64,000 bases of DNA from NCBI RefSeq assembly GCF_009176305.1, contig NZ_BLAJ01000003.1, forward strand, positions 620,001-684,000, read 5' to 3'. The translations under genes and the position numbers were made by a program. Shown here one piece after another: positions 8,085-17,512 of the stretch. The number at the start of each line of letters is the position of its first letter. The stretch's first letter is position 1. The DNA is from Martinezella dioscoreae. GTDB taxonomy: Bacteria; Pseudomonadota; Alphaproteobacteria; Rhizobiales; Rhizobiaceae. The notes below the pieces were generated by a model. That model saw only the letters and a program-made list of their open reading frames with translations, was not told where the DNA came from and searched no databases.

Positions 8085-9002
8085 ATGAAGACAGTCACAG
8101 CCGGCGTTCTGGAAATCGCTTATCGGGAAAGCGGGCCGCCCGACGGCCAGCCGGTGATCCTTTTGCACGGCTTCCCGTATGACATTCATGCTTACGATCA
8201 GGTGGCCGAGCGACTCGCTGGAGATGGATGGCATTGCTTCGTGCCGTTCCTGCGTGGATTCGGCTCGACGCGATTCCTTTCCGACGAAACCTTCCGGTCA
8301 GGAGAGCAAGCCGCTCTCGGTTCGGACCTTCTGGCTTTCATGGACGCGCTTGGTATTTCTTCGGCGACGCTTGGCGGCTATGATTGGGGTGGCCGGGCAG
8401 CCTGTATTGTCGCTGCCCTTTGGCCCGAGCGTGTTCGCGGTTTGGTAAGCTGCGGGACGGGATACAACATCCAGAACATCACCGCCGCCGGCCAACCCGC
8501 GTCGCCCGAAGAGGAATATCGCTATTGGTATCAATATTACTTCCATTCGGAGCGTGGCCGAAGAGGACTGAGCGAGAAACGCTGCGAGCTTTGCCGTTTC
8601 ATCTGGAAGCTATGGTCTCCCACATGGAGTTTTGTTGACGCAACTTACGAACAGAGCTTTGCGGCATTTGAAAATCCGGATTTTGTGGATGTCGTCATTC
8701 ATTCCTATCGACATCGGTTCGGCGGTACTCCCGGAGATCCAGAGCTGCAGTCCATAGAGGCAGAACTAGCCAAGCAACCTGATATCGTCGTGCCAACCTT
8801 TGTTCTGCAAGGTGCCGACGACGGTGTCGATCCACCTGATGCAATCGACCATGCCGCGCCGCATTTCAAGGCCGCGTTTTACCAACGACGTATTATTGCA
8901 GGGGTTGGACACAATCTGCCGCAGGAGGCGCCTGCTGCTTTTGCAGGCGCCATCCGTGCCGTTATGCATCAAGATAATGGTCCCTTTCGCGACCGTTCTT
9001 GA
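8085..9002 (+). CDS. Alpha/beta hydrolase, epoxide hydrolase-like
   Basis: 305 residues. HGFP (29-32) forms the oxyanion hole, and the nucleophile elbow GGYDWGG places an aspartate (Asp100) where serine hydrolases have serine. This is the hallmark of epoxide hydrolases and haloalkane dehalogenases. Acid candidates lie at GADDG (245-246) and the base is His276 in GVGHNLP. A Trp/Tyr-rich cap (about 140-190) covers the site. HGFP with a tyrosine-containing cap favours an epoxide hydrolase. It is separated from plsY by about 100 bases and may share the acquired patch. Confidence 0.8.
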   Translation: MKTVTAGVLEIAYRESGPPDGQPVILLHGFPYDIHAYDQVAERLAGDGWHCFVPFLRGFGSTRFLSDETFRSGEQAALGSDLLAFMDALGISSATLGGYDWGGRAACIVAALWPERVRGLVSCGTGYNIQNITAAGQPASPEEEYRYWYQYYFHSERGRRGLSEKRCELCRFIWKLWSPTWSFVDATYEQSFAAFENPDFVDVVIHSYRHRFGGTPGDPELQSIEAELAKQPDIVVPTFVLQGADDGVDPPDAIDHAAPHFKAAFYQRRIIAGVGHNLPQEAPAAFAGAIRAVMHQDNGPFRDRS

Positions 9003-9031
9003 GCTTACATCTCGCCATCAAGTCGCTGTCT

Positions 9032-9904
9032 TCAAACATCGAACTGGTAGCTTTTCGGAATGTAGCGAAAACCTTCCGACTGTTTTTCGACGAAGCCAAC
9101 GGCGGGGAAAGGCATGTGGAAGCCGAGGAAGGGGATGCGGTCGGCGGCGATCATATCGAAGATGCGGCGGCGGGTTTTCGCGGCCTGCGCCTTGTCCGCA
9201 TCGAAGCGGACTTCCCAATCCGGGCGGCCGAGCGATAGGACATAATGGTTGGCGGTATCGCCGGTCATGACGAGTTGGCTGCCGCCGGATTCTAGGTGGA
9301 AGACGAGATGGCCGGGCGTGTGGCCGGGCGCCAGCATGGCGGTCATGCCGCTGACGATCTGGTCGCCATCCCTAAGGAAGGTCATCTTTTCGGCGAAGGG
9401 CACGACATTGGCGAGGACGGCCTTATGGCCGCCTTCCGCCGGTGTTCCCTCACGCGCCGTATCGGTCCAGAACCCATATTCGATCTCGCCGGCAACGTAG
9501 CGAGCATTCGGAAAGGCCGGGCCATCCTCCTCCATCAATCCATTGATATGATCGCCGTGCAGATGCGTCAGAGCGACGACCGTGACCTGCTCAGGCGTGT
9601 AGCCGACCGCCTTCAGCCCTTCGCGAAAGCGGCCGAGGCCACGAGCGCGACCGGCGGCACCAAAGCCGGTATCGACGACGATCACGTCGGAGCCGGTGTC
9701 GATGATGGCGGGCGCATAGCTGTTGACGAATTTTTCCGTCGGCAGGAAATTCTGCTCCAGCAGTTTGCGAACGGTGTCCGGCGTCTGGTTCGAGCCGAAA
9801 GTCTCCCAGGGGTTGTCTATGATGTTAGCGCCGTCCTTGACGACGGTGACGGTGCAGGATCCCAATTTGAACCGATGCGTATCCGGGGGCAGGACGGCAG
9901 TCAT
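9032..9904 (-). CDS. MBL-fold metallohydrolase
   Basis: 290 residues, cytosolic (no signal peptide). The metallo-beta-lactamase zinc motif H-x-H-x-D-H occurs as THLHGDH (His114, His116, Asp118, His119), with further ligands at PGHTPGH and in MTGDTANH. The domain layout resembles quorum-quenching-type or glyoxalase-II-like members, but no feature fixes the substrate. The gene is convergent with the preceding hydrolase gene and diverges from the MFS pump gene. Confidence 0.85.
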   Translation of the reverse strand: MTAVLPPDTHRFKLGSCTVTVVKDGANIIDNPWETFGSNQTPDTVRKLLEQNFLPTEKFVNSYAPAIIDTGSDVIVVDTGFGAAGRARGLGRFREGLKAVGYTPEQVTVVALTHLHGDHINGLMEEDGPAFPNARYVAGEIEYGFWTDTAREGTPAEGGHKAVLANVVPFAEKMTFLRDGDQIVSGMTAMLAPGHTPGHLVFHLESGGSQLVMTGDTANHYVLSLGRPDWEVRFDADKAQAAKTRRRIFDMIAADRIPFLGFHMPFPAVGFVEKQSEGFRYIPKSYQFDV

Positions 9905-10251
9905 GAACTCACTCCTTATGTTGATGCGCAGCGTAAGCTGCGCCTATCGCAGCCTCCGGTGACGGCGGCCTGGAAGTTGCGCGTCTACGACCGAAAATTT
10001 GGTCATGACAACACAATCCAAATCCGCTAATAGACCGGACGACGTTTTATGCGTTTAGCATTTCCATGCTCTTAGCATATGTCAAATCCTGCGTCCCACC
10101 CGATGCGGCAGTGGATATCACGAAGACGTGATCCCCAAGCGCTGATGGAGCAAAATCCAGGATTGGCAGCAGCCTCGCATAGGACTACAGAGCGGCTGAT
10201 CGCACCCTGAGCGGCGGCTTTCCGAAGACAGACCTATCAAGGCGGATGCCC
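9905..10251. promoter_or_regulatory. Divergent intergenic region between MBL hydrolase and MFS pump
   Basis: No gene. It must carry both promoters. An imperfect palindrome GACCGAAAATTTGGTC at 9989-10004 is a candidate operator. Nothing else stands out. Confidence 0.35.
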
Positions 10252-11682
10252 ATGAATCGCATCGTTCCATTGATCCTCGCCGTAGCCCTTTTCATGGAAC
10301 AGATGGATTCCACCGTCATCGCGACAGCGCTGCCGGCCATCGCCAATGATCTGCATGTCGGCCCGATCACGCTAAAGCTGGCGCTGACCTCCTACATGGT
10401 ATCGCTGGCCGTCTTCATCCCGATCAGCGGCTGGATGGCGGATCGCTTCGGCGCGAAGAACATCTTCCGTGTTGCCATCTGTGTCTTCGTCATCGGCTCC
10501 ATCATGTGCGCCTTCTCGGGCGGCCTCGTGGAATTCGTCTTCGCCCGCTTCCTGCAGGGTGTCGGCGGCTCGATGATGACGCCGGTCGGGCGCCTTGTGC
10601 TGGTGCGCACCACGCAGAAGAGCGATCTGGTGTCAGCGATGGCGCTGCTCTCCATTCCCGCGCTCGTCGGCCCGCTTGCCGGTCCTCCGCTCGGCGGTTT
10701 CATCACCACGTATGCCTCCTGGCACTGGATCTTCCTGATCAACGTGCCCGTCGGCATCCTCGGCGTGATCTTGGCGTCAATCTTCCTGCCCGACGTGGAA
10801 GCGACAATGCCGCCGAAGCTCGATGTCATCGGTTTCCTGCTGACCTCTTTCGCCGCATCCGGAATCGTCTTCGGCATGTCCGTCATCAGCCTGCCGGCAC
10901 TGCCGCCCTATATCGGCATCTCCGCCGTCGTCATCGGCTTCGTCTGCGGCTTTCTCTATATCGGCCATGCGCGCCGTCACCCGGCCCCGATCCTCGATCT
11001 CACGCTGCTGAAGAACGCCACCTTCCGCGCCTCGGTCACCGGGGGCACGCTGTTCCGCATCTGCATCGGTGCCATGCCCTTCCTGACACCCTTGATGCTG
11101 CAGCTCGGCTTCGGCCTCAATCCATTCCAGTCCGGCCTCATCACCTTTGCCGGCGCCATCGGCGCGATCTCGACGAAATTCATCGCTCGCCGGGTCTTTA
11201 CCGCCGTCGGCTTCAAGACAGCGCTGCTTTCGGCCGCGGCCATCACCACCCTGACGACGATCTGCACCGGCTTCTTCCAGCCCTGGACGCCACACCTCAT
11301 CATTGTCGGCATCCTGCTGATTGGCGGCTTCTCGCGCTCCTTCTTCTTCACCGGCATCAATGCGCTCGCCTTCGCCGATATCAACGACAAGCAGGCAAGC
11401 CAGGCGACATCGATGAGCTCCGTCATGCAGCAGATCAGCCTGGCGCTCGGTGTCGCCGTCGCCGCCATGATCCTGGAAACCTCGACCTTCTTCAGCGGAA
11501 CGGAACTGCAGGTCCGCGATTTCCATATCGCCTTCTTCTGCATCTCGGTTCTGACCGTACTTGCGACCATCCCCTTCATCCGGATGGATCGCAGTGCCGG
11601 TGCCATGGTCTCCGGCCATAAGGCCGGTCTCAAGCGCGTCGCCGCCCTTCAGCCGCAGGTGCAGCAGCCGGCCGCAAAATGA
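10252..11682 (+). CDS. MFS multidrug transporter, DHA2 (EmrB/QacA) type
   Basis: 476 residues. An ATG six bases upstream (10246) is also in frame, but AAGGCGG lies at the right spacing only for the ATG at 10252. TM1 ends in the drug/H+ antiporter motif MDSTVIATALPAIANDL, and WMADRFGAKNIFR is the MFS loop 2-3 motif. About 13-14 hydrophobic segments fit the DHA2 class. Predicted to be a proton-driven drug exporter in the inner membrane. No membrane-fusion or outer-membrane partner lies beside it, so the substrate and the need for partners are unknown. Confidence 0.9.
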   Translation: MNRIVPLILAVALFMEQMDSTVIATALPAIANDLHVGPITLKLALTSYMVSLAVFIPISGWMADRFGAKNIFRVAICVFVIGSIMCAFSGGLVEFVFARFLQGVGGSMMTPVGRLVLVRTTQKSDLVSAMALLSIPALVGPLAGPPLGGFITTYASWHWIFLINVPVGILGVILASIFLPDVEATMPPKLDVIGFLLTSFAASGIVFGMSVISLPALPPYIGISAVVIGFVCGFLYIGHARRHPAPILDLTLLKNATFRASVTGGTLFRICIGAMPFLTPLMLQLGFGLNPFQSGLITFAGAIGAISTKFIARRVFTAVGFKTALLSAAAITTLTTICTGFFQPWTPHLIIVGILLIGGFSRSFFFTGINALAFADINDKQASQATSMSSVMQQISLALGVAVAAMILETSTFFSGTELQVRDFHIAFFCISVLTVLATIPFIRMDRSAGAMVSGHKAGLKRVAALQPQVQQPAAK

Positions 11683-11759
11683 CAACACGATCCCTACGCT
11701 TGGGCAACGCCGTAGCGTAATCGAGATCTCGCCGATTCATGGATCGAGAGCCGCCGAAC

Positions 11760-12497
11760 TTAACGCACGGCGGCGGCTTCCGCCTCTTCTGTCTCGCCTT
11801 CCGGCTTCCGGCCCTTGAAGCCCTTCGCCAGCAGGAACATTTCCACCGACTCGGCTCTGGATGCGCCGGGCTTCACATGGATGACCTGACGGAAATTCTG
11901 TTTCAGGAAGGTCAAGAGGTCGCGCTCGGTGCCGCCCTGGAAGGTCTTGGCAAGAAAATGTCCGCCTTCCGCCAGCACCTCGACGGCGAAATGCGCAGCC
12001 ACTTCGCAAAGATGCATCGTGCGCAGATGGTCGGTGCGGTGATGGCCCGTCGTCGGCGCCGCCATATCGGATATCACGAGATCCGGCGTGCCGCCGACGG
12101 CATCGATCAGCCGCTGCGGCGCTGTCGGATCGAGGAAATCGAGCTGCAGGATACTGACGCCGGGTATCGGCGCCATTTCGAGGAAATCGATGGCGGCGAC
12201 GCGGATATCCTCCTCGGTCGAGTCGGTCACCTTGGCGGCGATCTGTGACCAGCTGCCCGGAGCGGCACCCAGATCGATGATGCGTCGCGCGCCCTTGAGG
12301 ATCTGATGCTTCTCGTCGATCTCCAGCAGCTTGAAAGCGGCGCGGGCACGATAGCCTTCCAGCTGGGCGCGCTGCACATAGGGATCGTTGATATGGCGCT
12401 GCAGCCACTGCCGCGACGAGGCCTTCAGCTTCTTTTTCTTGACGCGCTGACCGAGTTTGCGGCCCGTGCGGTTGCCGGCGATGGTTGGCTTGGTCAC
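11760..12497 (-). CDS. rlmE: 23S rRNA (uridine-2'-O)-methyltransferase RlmE
   Basis: 245 residues from the GTG at 12497, with AAGGGG upstream; the GTG overlaps the stop of ppx/gppA (GTGA). RlmE (FtsJ) methylates U2552 in the 23S rRNA A loop on the 50S subunit using SAM. The SAM motif is [11 protein letters not shown] (75-85), and the catalytic K-D-K-E set is Lys56, Asp144 (SDMAAP), Lys184 (FLAKTF) and Glu216 (SRAESVE). The basic N-terminus ([16 protein letters not shown]) is RNA-binding. A longer upstream reading frame overlaps ppx and is not needed. Confidence 0.95.
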   Translation of the reverse strand: MTKPTIAGNRTGRKLGQRVKKKKLKASSRQWLQRHINDPYVQRAQLEGYRARAAFKLLEIDEKHQILKGARRIIDLGAAPGSWSQIAAKVTDSTEEDIRVAAIDFLEMAPIPGVSILQLDFLDPTAPQRLIDAVGGTPDLVISDMAAPTTGHHRTDHLRTMHLCEVAAHFAVEVLAEGGHFLAKTFQGGTERDLLTFLKQNFRQVIHVKPGASRAESVEMFLLAKGFKGRKPEGETEEAEAAAVR

Positions 12498-14071
12498 GTC
12501 TGCGGCCCCTTCATATCCCTCGGTCGATGACCCCGGCGCGAGCGGCCTCGCCGCCAAACGCCGTCGTCTGCCATCATGTCGGTCAGCAGTCCCTCGCGCA
12601 GGCCGCGATCAGCAACGCGCATGCGCGGGCTCGGCCAGCGGCGGCGGATCGCCTCTAGAATGGCGCAACCCGCCAGTACCAGATCGGCACGATCCGGCCC
12701 GATGCAGGGATTGGCGGCGCGGCCGGCAAAATCCCAGGACAGGAGCTTCGCCTGCATCGCACTCACTTCATCATCCGACAGCCAGACGCCATCGACCCGG
12801 CGCCGATCGTAGCGCGGCAGATCGAGATGGACGCCTGCAAGCGTCGTTACCGTGCCGGAAGTCCCGATCAGGTGGAAGTCGCCGCTGTCACGTGCGGCGC
12901 CATGAACCGGCGGGCAATCGAAACGCTCGAGCATGCGCTGAACCTCACACACCATCGTCTCGAACAGCTCCGGCGTCACGTCGCGACCGCCATGCCGCTC
13001 GGAGAGCGTGACGACACCGACGGGCAGCGAGGTCCAATGGGTGATGTGATTGGCCAGCCGGCTGGAGCGATTCTCGCCGATGCGGATGACGGCAATTTCC
13101 GAAGAGCCGCCGCCAATATCGAACAGCACGACCGAGCGCGCTTCCGGCCCCACAAGCGACGAGCAACCGGAAACGGCAAGCCGCGCCTCGGTTTCGCGGT
13201 CGATGATTTCGAGCTGCAATCCGGTCTCTTCGGTCACCCTTGCTAGAAACGCTTCGCCGTTGTCAGCGGCGCGGCAGGCTTCGGTCGCGATCAGCCGCAT
13301 GCGCCGGATCTCGCGGGTCTTCAGCTTAGCCGCGCAGATGCGCAGCGCTTCCACGGCGCGGTCCATGGCATCGCTGGAGAGGCGGCCACTGGCGCCGAGC
13401 CCTTCGCCAAGACGCACGATGCGGGAAAATGCATCAACCACTCGGAACTGACCCGGACGAGTCGGCTGTGCGATCAGCAGACGGCAATTGTTGGTGCCGA
13501 GATCGAGAGCGGCATAGAGATCGAGCGGACGGGAATCAGCCTCGGCATAATGGTGCTGCCCCTGGCCTTCACGTCGCGGCTGAGGCTGCCGGTTCTGACG
13601 GTGATCGTCGTGGGTCGGAGCGTGGACATTCGCCTGCGTATTCGCTGGAGCGACGATCTGCGCCGTCTTCTCATGCACGAGAGGCCGACCCTGCAGGCCG
13701 CGCTTGCTGCGATGCTTGCGCCGATTCTTGCCGCTCTTATGCGAGGAGGGATGGCCATGCTCAGTCGAAGCGCGATGCTCCGCCTGTGATGAAAACTGCT
13801 GTGTTGACGAAGAAGGCTGCGCGCCACCCTGGGCTGCGCCGCGTGCACGGCGGCGGCGCTTGCGCTTTCTAGCCGGCGAGCCGGCCTCATCCTCTGCTGG
13901 GCGCTGCGCCACCTGGCTGGACTTACCTGCCTGGCTAGCCTCCGCAGAATGAGCGTTCGGGCGGCCATGACCGCGCTTACGCTTCGCGCGCCGGGAGGAT
14001 TTACCCTTCCTGCGCTCTGCTGCCGGCGCCCCGTCTGCCTGCGGCGCTAGGCCGCTTTCGGGGTCACTCAC
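12494..14071 (-). CDS. ppx: Exopolyphosphatase/guanosine pentaphosphate phosphatase with basic N-terminal extension
   Basis: 525 codons when started at the GTG at 14071 ([10 protein letters not shown]); an ATG at 14110 is an alternative. The Ppx/GppA fold spans roughly residue 185 to the end: [14 protein letters not shown] is the actin-like ATPase phosphate-1 motif, [11 protein letters not shown] the phosphate-2 motif, and [12 protein letters not shown] a later one. The family hydrolyses terminal phosphates of polyphosphate and converts pppGpp to ppGpp. The preceding ~185 residues are low-complexity, rich in Arg, Lys, Ser, Gln and His, and probably disordered. Translation is coupled to rlmE by a 4-base overlap. 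Confidence 0.9.
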   Translation of the reverse strand: MSDPESGLAPQADGAPAAERRKGKSSRRAKRKRGHGRPNAHSAEASQAGKSSQVAQRPAEDEAGSPARKRKRRRRARGAAQGGAQPSSSTQQFSSQAEHRASTEHGHPSSHKSGKNRRKHRSKRGLQGRPLVHEKTAQIVAPANTQANVHAPTHDDHRQNRQPQPRREGQGQHHYAEADSRPLDLYAALDLGTNNCRLLIAQPTRPGQFRVVDAFSRIVRLGEGLGASGRLSSDAMDRAVEALRICAAKLKTREIRRMRLIATEACRAADNGEAFLARVTEETGLQLEIIDRETEARLAVSGCSSLVGPEARSVVLFDIGGGSSEIAVIRIGENRSSRLANHITHWTSLPVGVVTLSERHGGRDVTPELFETMVCEVQRMLERFDCPPVHGAARDSGDFHLIGTSGTVTTLAGVHLDLPRYDRRRVDGVWLSDDEVSAMQAKLLSWDFAGRAANPCIGPDRADLVLAGCAILEAIRRRWPSPRMRVADRGLREGLLTDMMADDGVWRRGRSRRGHRPRDMKGPQT

Positions 14072-14216
14072 GTATCTTTTCCACCGCACCGCGCAAGGCC
14101 TTGGGGGCATGCTGCTGGCGCTCGTTCGATTTTCGTTGGGCAAAGAATACCAGCAGGATGGGTTTTCGCCAAATTCTTTTTGATTCACGCCATTTTAGTC
14201 GCGCCGGAAACAGCCC

Positions 14217-15020
14217 TCAGGCGATGAGGTGCGCCCTAACATCAGCTGCAAGTTGCTGCATCCGATCGATCGGCGCGTGACCGATCAGCATGAAGGCGTG
14301 TGTGGCGCTCGACCAATAGACGACATTCATGCCGCGACGATTTTCCATGTCCGGAGCGGCCATACCCCTGGTGGACTGAACGATGCAGAGTGCCATCGGG
14401 CCGCTTTCCGGATCGAGATAGGCGATCTGGGCAAGTGGCTTGCTGTCATAATTCAGGATCTGAGCACGCTTGAACTCTATGCCCGGCATGGCAATCGCTT
14501 CGGGCGCCAGCGACAGATCCAACTTGGCACCGACCTCATTCAACTGCGCGACCTGCTGCGCATGGTCTCCGGCCGGAGCACTCAGTGTATCCGCCGTATA
14601 GAGCGAAAGATATTCCGCCACGACGGCACGCCATTCGGTATCCTCGTCCGGCTTCGAAAGCTTACGGCCGATGCCGATCACCGCGCGGTCGATGGCGATG
14701 GCGGCTACGAAACTCGCAGCCATTGCGGCCAGGAAACCGCGGCGGCCAATGCCAGCGGCGCGGACCTTGCTTTCCTTTGACGAGGCAATGGCGGCAAGCA
14801 TGGCATCCAGCTTCGCAGCCGGCGCCTCGGCGAGCATCGGCTGAAACGCTTCAGAAAAGGGCAGCGTGCTGCGCGACAAAAAATCGAAACGCTCCGCCAC
14901 GTGCTCGTCGCTGGCGATTAGCCCCTCGATCCTATCGCGGTCGGCAGCATCCAGCTCGCCATCGATGAAGGCGGTGAGCTGTTCGTCCGTAACCATCTGT
15001 CCTTTGTTCAATTCACTCAT
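14217..15020 (-). CDS. Membrane anti-sigma factor
   Basis: 267 residues from the ATG at 15020, which has GGGGA 6 bases upstream; the ATG two codons earlier lacks spacing. The N-terminal domain (DEQLTAFIDGELDAADRDRIEGLIASDEHVAERFD) is a typical anti-sigma domain, here with no HxxxCxxC zinc motif. A transmembrane helix (RRGFLAAMAASFVAAIAIDRAV) follows, then a ~140-residue periplasmic domain. It overlaps the end of the ECF sigma gene by 8 bases, the usual arrangement for a sigma/anti-sigma pair, so it most likely holds that sigma factor inactive until an envelope signal arrives. Confidence 0.88.
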   Translation of the reverse strand: MSELNKGQMVTDEQLTAFIDGELDAADRDRIEGLIASDEHVAERFDFLSRSTLPFSEAFQPMLAEAPAAKLDAMLAAIASSKESKVRAAGIGRRGFLAAMAASFVAAIAIDRAVIGIGRKLSKPDEDTEWRAVVAEYLSLYTADTLSAPAGDHAQQVAQLNEVGAKLDLSLAPEAIAMPGIEFKRAQILNYDSKPLAQIAYLDPESGPMALCIVQSTRGMAAPDMENRRGMNVVYWSSATHAFMLIGHAPIDRMQQLAADVRAHLIA

Positions 15021-15666
15021 TTCCATTCCCCAGTCGCCCACCTCCGGACGCTTTTCCGTCAGCCGCCACCCCCATGCCATCAGCGAGCTTCGCCCGCGCT
15101 GCCGCCAACCGGCTCATGACGGTTCCGATCGGCACATCGAGAATTTCAGCCACTTCACGATAGGAAAGCCCCTCGACATAGGCCAGGAACACGGCAGTGC
15201 GCTGTGCTTCCGGCAATGCCTGCACGCGCTGCAAGACCTGCCCGGCGAGAACACGCGTTTCGGTTTCCTGTGCGCCGTCAAATACGAGCGTCTCGTCGGC
15301 ATCGACGAAGCCCTGCCCCATACGCACACGGCGCGAACGGACCTCGTTCAGCCAGATCGAGTGGAGGATGGCAAACAGCCAGCGGTCGAGCCTCGTGCCG
15401 GCGGTAAACTGCGCCGCCCGCTCCAAAGCTCTGACGCAGGTCGCCTGCACGAGATCATCCGCCACGTCGCGCTGGCGCGACAGCACCACGCCGTAGCGCC
15501 ACAACCGCGTCAGATGCTGGGACAGGCCTGCCCTGATATCCTCTTCGCTCGCTATGACATCCTCCGCGGCATTCGCAGGTCCGGAAACCGCCGACCTTTT
15601 CGGCGGCTCCGTTGCTGTCAGACTATAAGCAGAAATAGCACCACGAGCGACCGGCATCACTCCCAT
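15013..15666 (-). CDS. ECF RNA polymerase sigma factor
   Basis: 217 residues, or about 214 if started at the second ATG (15657). Region 2 (RDVADDLVQATCVRALERA then RLDRWLFAILHSIWLNEVR) and region 4 (EAQRTAVFLAYVEGLSYREVAEILDVPIGTVMSRLAAARAKL) are both clear, with no long region 3. Around 45 N-terminal residues are non-conserved. It directs polymerase to a specific promoter set when released by the overlapping anti-sigma factor. The regulon cannot be read from this window; the exported TPR protein gene next door is a candidate but is not shown to carry a matching promoter. Confidence 0.92.
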   Translation of the reverse strand: MGVMPVARGAISAYSLTATEPPKRSAVSGPANAAEDVIASEEDIRAGLSQHLTRLWRYGVVLSRQRDVADDLVQATCVRALERAAQFTAGTRLDRWLFAILHSIWLNEVRSRRVRMGQGFVDADETLVFDGAQETETRVLAGQVLQRVQALPEAQRTAVFLAYVEGLSYREVAEILDVPIGTVMSRLAAARAKLADGMGVAADGKASGGGRLGNGNE

Positions 15667-15719
15667 ATCTCTCGCAAAGCTCCCCGCTTGCCGTCTTTAT
15701 CACTGACCCGGATCTGCGA

Positions 15720-16262
15720 TCACAGGCTGGACGGATTCATGATCGCGGCGTGGAGATCGCGATACTCCTCGCAGCTCGTATTGCCGCAGAGCGTCTTGAT
15801 CGTGTTCAGCTGATCCTTGGCGAGGTCCATCTGGCCCTTGATGACGTAGGCTTCGCCGAGATATTCACGAACCAGCGTGTACTTCGGATCCATGGCGACG
15901 GACTTCTGGTAATAGGAAATGCCTTCGTCCGTACGGCCGAGCTTGCGGGTAACATAGCCGCGATAGTTCAGCGCTTCTGCCGTATTCGGGTTCTTCATCG
16001 TGTCGAGAACCGCCAGGGCTTCCTCGTAGCGATGATCCTTCTTGGCGAGCGAATAGGCGTAGTCGGCGCGGTTTTCGTCGGTGACATTGGCGCTCTGCTG
16101 CTTGACGCACTTCTTCGCCTTCTGATCGTAGATCTCGCCCTTCTTGCAGGTCGGCGTCGTGCTGGAATCGTCGCCGGCGGCGAAGACGGGAACGGCGAAA
16201 GCGCCGACGGTCAGGCCTGCACCGAGGGCGATGGAAGCCAGGCGAAATGCTTTGGTCGTCAT
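15720..16262 (-). CDS. Exported TPR-repeat protein
   Basis: 180 residues from the ATG at 16262, with AAGGAG 7 bases upstream. A signal peptide (MTTKAFRLASIALGAGLTVGAFAVPVFA) ends near residue 28. A short Cys-containing segment (TCKKGEIYDQKAKKC) follows, then three TPR-like helix pairs (EEALAVLDTMKNPNTAEALNYRGYVTRKLG and YYQKSVAMDPKYTLVREYLGEAYV). Predicted soluble periplasmic protein that binds a partner through the TPR surface. It precedes the ECF/anti-sigma genes on the same strand, separated by about 50 bases, and could be cotranscribed or a regulon member. The partner is unknown. Confidence 0.85.
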   Translation of the reverse strand: MTTKAFRLASIALGAGLTVGAFAVPVFAAGDDSSTTPTCKKGEIYDQKAKKCVKQQSANVTDENRADYAYSLAKKDHRYEEALAVLDTMKNPNTAEALNYRGYVTRKLGRTDEGISYYQKSVAMDPKYTLVREYLGEAYVIKGQMDLAKDQLNTIKTLCGNTSCEEYRDLHAAIMNPSSL

Positions 16263-16459
16263 GGAATGTCTCCTTGGCAAAATGAACGTTGCGAGGGGAG
16301 AACACACCGTCTGTATATTTTATTCGAACGACCCGAGAATTTTTTCGACGCATCCTATGTCGAGACGCCGTCACTCTTTCGTGACTGCTCCGGCATCGAA
16401 TAGACCACCTCTATCGCGTGTTTCAACCGACATGCCCCTCAAGGGCACAGGAGAAACTC

Positions 16460-17512
16460 GTGACCGATACCGTCAAACTTCTAGGCCTTGCCGTCGCAAC
16501 GCCCGACAACATCATCCTCCAGCCCGACGCTGCCGAGACGGCGGGCCGTCTGTTCTCGGACCGTTTTCAGGATTTCAAGTATCTCGCGCGCGTGTTCGAG
16601 AGCACCGGCATTCGCAAGCGTCATGTGGCGCGGCCCCTTTCCTGGTTCGAAGAGCCGCATGGCTGGCAGGATCGCATGGCTGCCTATACGAAGGTGGCCT
16701 CGGAGCTTTTCCGCCGTTCCGCAACAGCAGCGGTACAGCGGGCCGGTATCGAGGCCAGAGAGGTCGACTGCATCGTCACGGCTTCGTCCACAGGGCTTGC
16801 GACGCCGAGCCTCGAGGCACGGCTTGCCGGCGAAATGGGCTTCCGTAGCGATATCGAGCGCGTGCCGATCTTCGGGCTCGGCTGTGCCGCCGGCGTGTCC
16901 GGCCTTGCCGTTGCGACGAAAATGGCAAGAAGCCGGCCAGGCGCCGTCGTGCTCTTCGTCGCGATCGAACTCTGCTCGCTCGCCTTCCGCCTAGACGAAC
17001 TGACACGGCCCAACATTATAGCCACCGCGCTGTTCGGCGATGGAGCAGCAGCCTGTGTGCTGCGAGCCGGCGAAGGCGGCATTGCGGAAATCGAATCGAC
17101 AGGCGAACATCTTTTCCCCGACAGCCTCGGCATCATGGGCTGGAAGATCGACGATACCGGTTTTGGCATCATCCTCGAACAATCACTGCCGGTCTTCGCC
17201 GAAACGCATCTGAGGCGCGCGGTTGCCGGGATTCTGGAGCGATCCAGGCTTTTGATCTCCGATGTCGACCGCTTCATTTGCCATCCCGGCGGCGCCAAGG
17301 TGCTGTCTGCCCTCGAGAAGTCGCTCGGCCTTGAAGAAGGTTCGCTCGATATCGAGCGCGAGGTGATCGGCGACTATGGCAACATGTCCTCTCCCACCGT
17401 GCTGTTCGTGCTGGAGCGGGTGATTGCGGCCGGATTGCCGGAGCGTTCCGCCCTACTCGCCATGGGGCCGGGATTTTCGGCAAGCTGCATTACCCTGAGG
17501 AGGGTTGCGTGA
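16460..17512 (+). CDS. Type III polyketide synthase (chalcone synthase-like)
   Basis: 350 residues from the GTG at 16460, which has AGGAG 6 bases upstream; an earlier in-frame start adds a non-homologous leader. The triad of the family is visible: nucleophile Cys142 in GLGCAAGVSG, His275 in ICHPGGAK and Asn308 in DYGNMSS. Members extend an acyl-CoA starter with malonyl-CoA and cyclise it to resorcinols or pyrones. Bacterial relatives paired with methyltransferases use long-chain acyl starters. The stop codon overlaps the next gene, which has a methyltransferase fold (isoprenylcysteine carboxyl methyltransferase-like), so the pair probably makes a methylated alkylpyrone or alkylresorcinol lipid. 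Confidence 0.92.
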   Translation: MTDTVKLLGLAVATPDNIILQPDAAETAGRLFSDRFQDFKYLARVFESTGIRKRHVARPLSWFEEPHGWQDRMAAYTKVASELFRRSATAAVQRAGIEAREVDCIVTASSTGLATPSLEARLAGEMGFRSDIERVPIFGLGCAAGVSGLAVATKMARSRPGAVVLFVAIELCSLAFRLDELTRPNIIATALFGDGAAACVLRAGEGGIAEIESTGEHLFPDSLGIMGWKIDDTGFGIILEQSLPVFAETHLRRAVAGILERSRLLISDVDRFICHPGGAKVLSALEKSLGLEEGSLDIEREVIGDYGNMSSPTVLFVLERVIAAGLPERSALLAMGPGFSASCITLRRVA

